From the NCBI RefSeq assembly GCF_000266905.1, contig NC_018027.1, positions 496,001 to 560,000 on the forward strand: DNA of 64,000 nucleotides, in the 5' to 3' direction. Below the pieces are notes generated by a model that did no database searches, had not been told where the DNA came from, and was given only the letters and a program-made list of their open reading frames with translations. The translations under genes were made by a program, and so were the position numbers. The DNA comes from Mycolicibacterium chubuense NBB4 (GTDB lineage: Bacteria; Actinomycetota; Actinomycetes; Mycobacteriales; Mycobacteriaceae). This document shows positions 57,141 to 64,000 of the stretch, one piece after another; positions within the stretch are counted from its first letter, which is position 1, and each line of letters starts with the position of its first letter.

Positions 57141-58046
57141 GTGAGTAGTCATCTCAGCTTTGCCGAGGCGGTCGTCGTCGGCGCGTTCCAGGGTGTCACC
57201 GAGCTGTTCCCGGTGTCCAGCCTCGGTCACTCGGTGCTGGTGCCGGCGCTGGTCGGCGGCCGGTGGGCGCAGGACCTCGACGTTTCCGCCCCGGAGTCGC
57301 CCTACCTGGCGTTCATCGTCGGCTTGCACGTGGCCACCGCGGCGGCCCTGCTGGTGTTCTTCTGGCGGGACTGGGTCGCCATCGTCGGAGGGTTCTTCAG
57401 CTCCCTGCGTCACCGCAGGATCGACACCGCACCCGAGCGACTGGCCTGGCAGATCGTGTTGGCCACGATCCCGGTGGGCATCGCCGGCCTGGCCCTCGAG
57501 CACGTCTTCCGCACCACGCTCGGCCGCCCGGTACCCGCCGCAGCGTTCCTCGCGGTCAACGGCGTCGTGCTGTTCGCGGGGGAGCGGCTTCGACAGCGCG
57601 TCCCGGCGACAGTGCCTGCGCCCACCGAGGCCGATTCCGGGCTGACGGCCGCAGACGTGCGGATCGCCGAGTTGCCCATCGGGCAGGGGGTGCTCATCGG
57701 CGCCGCGCAGAACGCGGCTCTGCTGCCGGGCATCAGCCGCTCGGGCATCACGATGGTGGCCGGCCTGTGGCGGGGCCTGACCCACGAGGAGGCGGCGCGG
57801 TTCTCGTTCCTGCTCGCCACGCCGGTCATTCTCGCCGCGGGTGTGCTCAAGATCCCCGATCTGTTCGGCCCGCTGGGCGCGGGCATCGGCGGCCAGGTAC
57901 TGGCCGGCGCGGTCGCCTCGTTCATCGCGGCGTATCTGGCGGTGCGGTTCTTGACCCGCTACTTCGAGACGCGCACGCTGACGCCGTTCGCCATCTACTG
58001 CGTCATCGCGGGTCTGGGAAGCCTCGCCTGGCTGCTGTCCCGCTGA
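57141..58046 (+). CDS. uppP: Undecaprenyl-diphosphatase UppP (BacA)
   Basis: 301-residue membrane phosphatase that recycles undecaprenyl diphosphate for cell-wall synthesis. Catalytic motifs: QGVTELFPVSSLGHSVLVPA (about 17-36; Glu, Ser, His) and PGISRSGITMVAG (about 200; Arg). About eight helices. The VSAPESPYLAF segment after motif 1 is a variant also seen in a second UppP subgroup of actinobacteria, as I recall. GTG start. Confers bacitracin tolerance in other bacteria. Confidence 0.93.
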   Translation: MSSHLSFAEAVVVGAFQGVTELFPVSSLGHSVLVPALVGGRWAQDLDVSAPESPYLAFIVGLHVATAAALLVFFWRDWVAIVGGFFSSLRHRRIDTAPERLAWQIVLATIPVGIAGLALEHVFRTTLGRPVPAAAFLAVNGVVLFAGERLRQRVPATVPAPTEADSGLTAADVRIAELPIGQGVLIGAAQNAALLPGISRSGITMVAGLWRGLTHEEAARFSFLLATPVILAAGVLKIPDLFGPLGAGIGGQVLAGAVASFIAAYLAVRFLTRYFETRTLTPFAIYCVIAGLGSLAWLLSR

Positions 58047-58088
58047 CCCACAGGCCACCTACAGGTCGGCGGCGCATAGTGCGGAGCT

Positions 58089-59024
58089 ATGACTGCGGCG
58101 ACGGTTCCGCTGACCTGGTCCACGGCGCTCACCAGTTGGCAGTGGAACACCGGCGCGGCGATGTTCGTGCTCGCGGTCGGCTTCGGATACGGCCGGATGT
58201 ACCGAAAAGCGGAAGGTGGCACCCTCACTCGCGCCAACGCGTGGTACTTCGGCGGGGGAGTCGCCCTGTTGGTCATCGCGACGATGAGCATGGTCAGCGT
58301 CTACGCGTCGGTGTTGTTCTGGGTCCGGGCCCTGCAGGTGCTGCTTCTGCTGATGGTCGTTCCCTTCTTTCTCGCGATGGGACGGCCGGTCACCGCACTG
58401 CGGGCGTCGGTCGGCCCCCGCGGACGCGACCGGCTCGACGCGGTTCTGGCCGCGCCGGCCACCCGGCTGCTGGTGCATCCGGCGACGACGTCCGTCGCGA
58501 TGCTCGCCACGCCGTGGTTGTTCTACCTGACGCCCTGGTACGTCGCCGCCCTGCGCTACGAGGCCGTGATGGTGGCGACGGGCGCGCTCATGCTGGTGAT
58601 CGGATTCGGCTACTTCTACGCCCGGCTGCAGACCGATCCGGTGCCGCGCCGCTACACCCAGTTGATCTCCCTCGTCATCAGCATCGTCGAATCGCTCGGC
58701 GATGGTGTGCTCGGCATCGTGCTGTGGCTCGGTCCGCTGATCGCTGCCGACTACTACGGTCGTCTCGGCCGGCACTGGGGTCCGAGCATGAGGGTCGACC
58801 AGTCCATCGGCGCGGGCGTGCTGTGGCTTGTCGGCGACGTCCTGGGCCTCTTCTTCGTCATGGTGCTGATGCGGTTCTTCTCCGCAGACGAGGAGCGGCA
58901 TGCGACCGTCGTCGACGCCGAGCTCGATCGTGCCGGAGCCGACGACCGTGAGGGGACGTCTGCGGCCTCGGGACTGTGGTGGGAGAACGACCCGCAGTTG
59001 CGGGACCGGATGCGCCGGTCATGA
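58089..59024 (+). CDS. ctaG: CtaG-type cytochrome c oxidase assembly protein
   Basis: 311 residues with about seven membrane helices, Caa3_CtaG family. Seen: [20 protein letters not shown] at the start, [30 protein letters not shown], and [20 protein letters not shown], with [20 protein letters not shown] near the end. It would help copper delivery to cytochrome oxidase. Its stop overlaps the VWA gene start (ATGA), so both are probably one transcript with uppP upstream. Confidence 0.88.
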   Translation: MTAATVPLTWSTALTSWQWNTGAAMFVLAVGFGYGRMYRKAEGGTLTRANAWYFGGGVALLVIATMSMVSVYASVLFWVRALQVLLLLMVVPFFLAMGRPVTALRASVGPRGRDRLDAVLAAPATRLLVHPATTSVAMLATPWLFYLTPWYVAALRYEAVMVATGALMLVIGFGYFYARLQTDPVPRRYTQLISLVISIVESLGDGVLGIVLWLGPLIAADYYGRLGRHWGPSMRVDQSIGAGVLWLVGDVLGLFFVMVLMRFFSADEERHATVVDAELDRAGADDREGTSAASGLWWENDPQLRDRMRRS

Positions 59025-60028
59025 CCCTGCCGTTGCTCGGCGCCTTCTCGGTGCGCGATTTCGCCCACCCCTGGTTCTTCCTGGCGCTGGCCGTCGTGCT
59101 GGGCATGCTGGCGACGTATGTGGTCGCCCAGCGCCGGCGGCGCAGGCGGGTGTTGCGCTTCGCCAACTTCGAGTTGCTCGCGGCCGTCAGCACGGCCCCG
59201 CGACGGCGGTGGCGGCATCTGCCCGCCGCCTTGCTGCTGGCGTCGCTCGCGCTGCTGACCACGGCGATGGCGGGCCCCACCCACGATGTGCGGGTCCCGC
59301 GGAACCGCGCGGTGGTGATGCTCGTCATCGACGTGTCGGAGTCGATGTCGTCCACCGACGTGGCACCGAATCGCCTGGCGGCCGCGAAGGAGGCCGGCAA
59401 GAGGTTCGCCGATGAGCTGACGCCCGGGATCAACCTGGGTCTGGTCGAGTTCGCCGGCGCGGCAACGCTTCTGATGGCGCCGACCCCGGACCACGACGCG
59501 GTGAAAGCCTCGATCGACACGCTGCAGGTCGCCGAACGGACGGCGACCGGCGAAGGCATCTTCACCGCACTTCAGGCAGTCGCCGCCACCGCCGACGTGC
59601 TCGGCGGCGGCGTGGGGCCGCCGCCAGCGCGGATCGTCCTGGAGTCCGACGGCAAGGAAACCGTCCCCGCCGACCCGGACGAGCCTCGCGGTGCGTTCAC
59701 GGCGGCGCGCGCGGCCAAGGAGCAGCACGTCGGCATCTCGACGATCTCGTTCGGCACGCCCGACGGCACGGTCAACCTCAACAACCAGGAAATCCCGGTG
59801 CCGGTGGACGATTCGACCCTGCAGAAGATCAGCGAGATCTCCGGGGGCCAGACTTTTCATGCCAGCACCCTGGATCAACTCAACGGCGTGTACGACACGC
59901 TGCAGAGCATCATCGGCTACGAGACCGTCCCGGGCGATGCGAGTGCGCCGTGGACGGGACTCGCGGTGCTGGGGCTGATCGCCGCCCTGCTGGCCGCGGT
60001 GGTTCTCAACCGGCAGTTGCCGCAGTGA
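59021..60028 (+). CDS. VWA-domain membrane protein (BatA/Rv1481-like), plus-strand copy
   Basis: 335 residues: a membrane helix ([20 protein letters not shown]), a basic stretch, a second helix ([18 protein letters not shown]), an outside VWA domain (about 90-300) and a C-terminal helix. The MIDAS is complete: [13 protein letters not shown] (DxSxS), [10 protein letters not shown] (Thr) and LESDGKET (Asp). Resembles M. tuberculosis Rv1481, which lies beside MoxR there; no MoxR ATPase is present here. Convergent with a paralogue of identical length 5 nt away. Confidence 0.9.
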   Translation: MTLPLLGAFSVRDFAHPWFFLALAVVLGMLATYVVAQRRRRRRVLRFANFELLAAVSTAPRRRWRHLPAALLLASLALLTTAMAGPTHDVRVPRNRAVVMLVIDVSESMSSTDVAPNRLAAAKEAGKRFADELTPGINLGLVEFAGAATLLMAPTPDHDAVKASIDTLQVAERTATGEGIFTALQAVAATADVLGGGVGPPPARIVLESDGKETVPADPDEPRGAFTAARAAKEQHVGISTISFGTPDGTVNLNNQEIPVPVDDSTLQKISEISGGQTFHASTLDQLNGVYDTLQSIIGYETVPGDASAPWTGLAVLGLIAALLAAVVLNRQLPQ

Positions 60029-60033
60029 CGGGT

Positions 60034-61041
60034 CTACGCCGGTAGGCCGCGATTGATCGCCAGGCCGAGCAGCACGCCGAGAAAGCCGAGCAGGGCGCCG
60101 AGTCGCAGCCATCCCGCGCTCGCGGGCCCGCGTTCGGTCTGGTAGCCCAGCTGATCGTCGACGGCGCCGAAAGCCGTCGTGAGCTCGCCGACGCTGGCCG
60201 CCGACGACGTCTGGCCGCCCGACAACCGCGCGACGGTCTTCATCATCTGGTCGCCGACCGGCACGGGTATCGATTGGTTGTCCATCGCCACGCGGCCCTG
60301 GGGTGTGCCGAACGCGATGGTCGTGACGGGGACCCCTTGGGAGCGTGCGTCGCGGGCCGCCGTGTAGGCGCCCTGCGGGGCGTCCGGGCTGCCGGGCTTG
60401 TTCTCCATACCGTCGGACAGCAGCACGATGCGCGCGGGCGGCCGTTGATCGTGGGGCCCTTTCAGCACCGCGTTGACGGTCTGGATGGATTGCAGTGCGG
60501 CGAAGATCGCCTGACCGGTCGCGGTGCTGTCGGCCAGCTGCAGCTTGTTCAGCGCGGCGACCGTCAGCTCGTGGTCGGGGTTGGGTGCGACGAGGACCTC
60601 GGCGCTGCCCGCGAAAGAGATGAGACCCAGGTTCACCCCGGGGGTCACCTGGCCGGCGAACTCCTGCGCGGCCTGCTCGGCGGCCGCCAGGCGGTTGGGC
60701 GGGACATCGGTGGCTCCCATCGACCGCGACACATCGATGACGAGCATGATCACCGCGCGATTGCGCGGCACGCGCACGTCCTGGCTCGGCTGGGCGAGCG
60801 CCACGATCAGCGGTATCAGCGCGGCGAGCAGCAACACCACCGGCAGATACCGCAGTCGCGGAGGACGCGGCCGGGCGAGGGCCGCCGGCGGGGCGGGGGC
60901 GAACCGGGCCAGGCGCCGCCGCCGGCGCCGCGCGGCGACGACATAGGCCGCCGACAACAGAGCCGGCGCGGCGAGCAGCGCCAGCCACCCCGGGCTCTCG
61001 AAGCCGGACAGCGACAGCAGGCCCAGGCCGGGGACGGTCAC
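60034..61041 (-). CDS. VWA-domain membrane protein, minus-strand paralogue
   Basis: 335 residues, same architecture as the facing gene and the same length: N-terminal helix, Arg-rich loop (ARRRRRRLARF), helix (VVLLLAALIPLIVALAQ), VWA domain and C-terminal helix. MIDAS motif VIDVSRSMGATDV, TGQAIFAALQ and LLSDGMEN. Shared blocks such as [10 protein letters not shown] and PGVNLGL indicate duplication followed by inversion. It is upstream-adjacent (247 nt, divergent) to groEL2. Confidence 0.9.
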   Translation of the reverse strand: MTVPGLGLLSLSGFESPGWLALLAAPALLSAAYVVAARRRRRRLARFAPAPPAALARPRPPRLRYLPVVLLLAALIPLIVALAQPSQDVRVPRNRAVIMLVIDVSRSMGATDVPPNRLAAAEQAAQEFAGQVTPGVNLGLISFAGSAEVLVAPNPDHELTVAALNKLQLADSTATGQAIFAALQSIQTVNAVLKGPHDQRPPARIVLLSDGMENKPGSPDAPQGAYTAARDARSQGVPVTTIAFGTPQGRVAMDNQSIPVPVGDQMMKTVARLSGGQTSSAASVGELTTAFGAVDDQLGYQTERGPASAGWLRLGALLGFLGVLLGLAINRGLPA

Positions 61042-61114
61042 CGACCCAGGGTGAACTGCCGGGCTGGGAACGAGCTGTGGCGTGATCGCGGCGGTTTCGC
61101 TGTCCGCGTGAAAC

Positions 61115-61141
61115 CTTGCACTCGCCCAGGTCGAGTGCTAA
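61115..61141 (+). promoter_or_regulatory. CIRCE element 1 (HrcA operator) over the groEL2 promoter
   Basis: GCACTC-N9-GAGTGC inverted repeat, extended as TTGCACTC and GAGTGCTAA. TTGCAC (61116-61121) and TAAGAA (61139-61144) form a -35/-10 pair 17 bp apart, so HrcA bound here would block RNA polymerase directly. Confidence 0.93.
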
Positions 61142-61149
61142 GAATGCAG

Positions 61150-61176
61150 TTGGCACTCGCGACCGGCGAGTGCTAG
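61150..61176 (+). promoter_or_regulatory. CIRCE element 2 (HrcA operator)
   Basis: Second GCACTC-N9-GAGTGC repeat (TTGGCACTC ... GAGTGCTAG), starting 8 bp after the first ends, at or just after the predicted transcription start. Double CIRCE sites are usual for groE promoters in actinobacteria. Confidence 0.93.
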
Positions 61177-61189
61177 GTCGGGACGGTGA

Positions 61190-62914
<1,725 letters not shown>

Positions 62915-62928
62915 GTCCCTTTCGAGAA

Positions 62929-62964
62929 GGCCCCGGCGTTGCGTGAGCAGCGCCGGGGCTTTTC
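62929..62964 (+). terminator. Rho-independent terminator of groEL2
   Basis: GC-rich hairpin with arms GCCCCGGCG and CGCCGGGGC (inner TGC/GCA pairs close a GTGA loop) followed by TTTTCGTT, 15 nt after the stop. A classical intrinsic terminator, uncommon in mycobacteria, fitting a highly expressed gene. Confidence 0.9.
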
Positions 62965-62969
62965 GTTGT

Positions 62970-62992
62970 CCCCACTGTGGGGGTTATGCACA
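62970..62992. repeat. Palindrome and DnaA-box-like word before the DUF559 gene
   Basis: CCCCAC-T-GTGGGG palindrome (62970-62982), immediately followed by TTATGCACA (62984-62992), one mismatch from a DnaA box. With the repeats around the DUF559 gene it may mark the left edge of a gene cassette; an origin is not supported. Confidence 0.35.
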
Positions 62993-63017
62993 GCTTCGGC
63001 CCGAGAAGCGTGCGGGA

Positions 63018-63032
63018 GGCCCACAGTCGTCG
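63018..63032 (+). repeat. 15-bp repeat flanking the DUF559 gene, left copy
   Basis: GGCCCACAGTCGTCG occurs here, 24 nt before the DUF559 start, and again in direct orientation at 63936-63950 after the gene. Chance recurrence of a 15-mer within 920 bp is unlikely even in GC-rich DNA. Confidence 0.65.
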
Positions 63033-63055
63033 GCGTCCACGGCGACGGTGCGGGT

Positions 63056-63890
63056 ATGGAACCCTTCCTCGGCAGCGTCGCGGTGCGCAACGGCCATCTG
63101 ACCCGTCGGGCGCTCGCACGCGATCACCGGGCGATCTATCGCGACGTCTACGTGCCCGAACGACGTCGCGCTCACCGCTCGAATCAGAGCCCACGCCGCA
63201 TGGCTGGCCACGGGAGCCCCGCTGTGTGGCCTGTCAGCGGCAGCGGTGTTCGGCACGAAGTGGATCGATCCATCGGCTCCGGTGCAGATACTGCGCGCCG
63301 ATCGTCACGCCCCTCCGGGGATCACAGTCCACACATGGGAGCTCGCGCCTGGTGAGGTGTGCCCCTTCGGTGGCGTGGACACAACGACACCGGCCCGCAC
63401 GGCTTTCGATCTGGGCCGGACGCTGCCCGACTCACAGGCGATTCCGGTGATGGACGCGCTGATGAACGCCACGCGTGTCAGCGTCGCCGAAGTGCTCGCG
63501 GTGGCGGGCGCTCACCCGGGGGTTCGGGGCTCGGCGAGGCTGCGGACCATCCTCGGCCTCGTCGACGGCGGTGCGGAGTCCCCACAGGAGAGCAGGCTGC
63601 GGCTGCTGCTGATCCGCAGCGGCCTTCCGCGGCCGGAGACCCGGATCGAGTTCCGGGACATCCGCGTCCGCGTCGACATGGGGTGGCGGAAGTGGAAGGT
63701 CGCCGTGGAGTACGACGGTGTGCAGCACTGGAACGATCGCCGCCAGCGATCGTGGGACATCGACCGGATCGCACTGCTCGAGGAGGCCGACTGGGCAGTC
63801 GTCCGGGTCAGCAGCGACATGATGAGCCGGCCGACCGTCATCGTCGATCGCGTGCGCGCGAAGCTGCGGGCCGCGGGCTGCCCGGTGTGA
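63056..63890 (+). pseudogene. DUF559 (Vsr/AbiEi-like) protein gene, frameshifted
   Basis: Two frames together give a normal DUF559 protein of about 277 residues. Frame one, from ATG 63056, reads MEPFLGSVAVRNGHLTRRAL to VYVPE, the N-terminal winged-helix-like part of AbiEi-related proteins. It should continue DVALTARIRAHAAWLATGAP, but that lies in the next frame: one extra base at about 63158-63163 breaks it. The rest (to 63890) contains the endonuclease-like DUF559 core VAVEYDGVQHWNDRRQRSWD and ALLEEADWAVVRVSSD with the Asp/Gln-His pattern. The longest intact frame starts at 63246. Function in mycobacteria unknown; toxin/defence roles have been suggested for relatives. Confidence 0.75.
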
Positions 63891-63949
63891 CGACTGTGGG
63901 GGCGGCGTACGAAAAAGGGCTGTGCGGCGTACACGGGCCCACAGTCGTC
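63889..63949 (+). terminator. 12-bp inverted repeat after the DUF559 gene
   Basis: GACGACTGTGGG (63889-63900, overlapping the stop) and CCCACAGTCGTC (63938-63949) form a perfect 12-bp stem with a 37-nt loop that contains a direct repeat GCGGCGTAC. It has no T-tract, so it may be a weak stop or a recombination-related structure; it shares its sequence with the flanking 15-bp repeat. Confidence 0.45.
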
Positions 63950-63950
63950 G
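63936..63950 (+). repeat. 15-bp repeat flanking the DUF559 gene, right copy
   Basis: Second direct copy of GGCCCACAGTCGTCG, also forming the right arm of the hairpin at the gene end. Together with the left copy it frames the gene as a unit of about 930 bp. Confidence 0.65.
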
Positions 63951-63974
63951 CGGCTCGTCGGTAGCCTCGCCGGC

Positions 63975-64000
63975 GTGACGCAGACCGAACGGCCCATGCC
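63975..64000 (+). CDS. Possible start of a further gene (cut by window edge)
   Basis: A GTG at 63975 opens VTQTERPM before the window ends. There is no strong ribosome site and only eight codons are visible, so this is a guess from the spacing after the DUF559 gene. Confidence 0.25.

Noticed and set aside
62984..62992. TTATGCACA as a DnaA box or replication origin
   Set aside because: A single mismatched box with no cluster, no AT-rich unwinding region and no dnaA/dnaN neighbours.

Overview
The window is very GC-rich, densely coded DNA from a mycobacterium, most likely a rapid-growing environmental one (Mycolicibacterium-like). The backbone follows, from memory, the order of M. tuberculosis Rv0415-Rv0440: thiO-thiS-thiG, lpqL, a DUF4190 protein, an alpha/beta hydrolase, thiD, thiC, xthA, a GNAT protein, def, a DUF3263 protein, a LytR_C protein, sodC, a YbdK-like ligase, a LON-domain protein, a Cdc48-like AAA ATPase, pssA, psd, moeA, an SDR and groEL2. 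Several blocks absent from that order are inserted into it. No tRNA, rRNA, CRISPR array, insertion sequence or phage gene is visible, and no gap between genes exceeds about 250 bases.

Layout. 1-9223: tail of the thiamine thiazole operon (thiO, thiS, thiG) running by overlapping start/stop codons into an SGNH hydrolase and an ABC exporter; then an EthA-type Baeyer-Villiger monooxygenase with an epoxide-hydrolase-like partner, and two tandem M28 lipoprotein peptidases (lpqL and a probably impaired paralogue). 9236-17638: nucleobase permease with a MarR regulator, then the kdpFABC potassium pump preceded by an extra 27-residue membrane microprotein, then an amino-acid permease and a DoxX-like protein. 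17648-28264 (mostly minus strand): a second Baeyer-Villiger monooxygenase, a DUF4190 protein, the TPP-riboswitch-controlled thiC-thiD-hydrolase operon, a 14-TM MFS exporter and an acyltransferase on the plus strand, then xthA, GNAT and def. 28402-31811: DUF3263, LytR_C, sodC, YbdK ligase and LON-domain genes on the plus strand.

31843-41417 is a cation-homeostasis block: a methyltransferase, a six-gene Mrp Na+/H+ antiporter operon (mrpA-B fused, C, D, E, F, G), a TrkA-type RCK protein and a CPA1 antiporter with an RCK_C tail. It sits exactly where M. tuberculosis has Rv0434 next to Rv0435c, and it is bracketed by two copies of a 63-64 bp hairpin repeat, each lying between convergent genes. 41418-47939 (minus): DUF1707 protein, then a tightly overlapping operon SDR-moeA-psd-pssA-AAA ATPase. 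47960-61041: PH-domain pair (the second frameshifted), HAD phosphatase, FAD monooxygenase, LuxR regulator, SF2 helicase, cupin, PE-PPE-type hydrolase, UppP, CtaG and two VWA membrane proteins arranged tail to tail. 61115-62964: groEL2 with two CIRCE operators and a strong terminator. 63018-63950: a frameshifted DUF559 gene framed by a 15-bp repeat.

Themes: thiamine synthesis, potassium/sodium/proton balance (Kdp, TrkA, CPA1, Mrp), envelope and phospholipid metabolism (psd, pssA, uppP, acyltransferase, VWA proteins), and redox/stress (sodC, groEL2, two BVMOs). Two genes (YdbT-like, DUF559) each need a single +1 shift to restore the family frame, so either real decay or assembly errors affect the right part of the window. 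Comparisons with other genomes are from memory; no database search was run.
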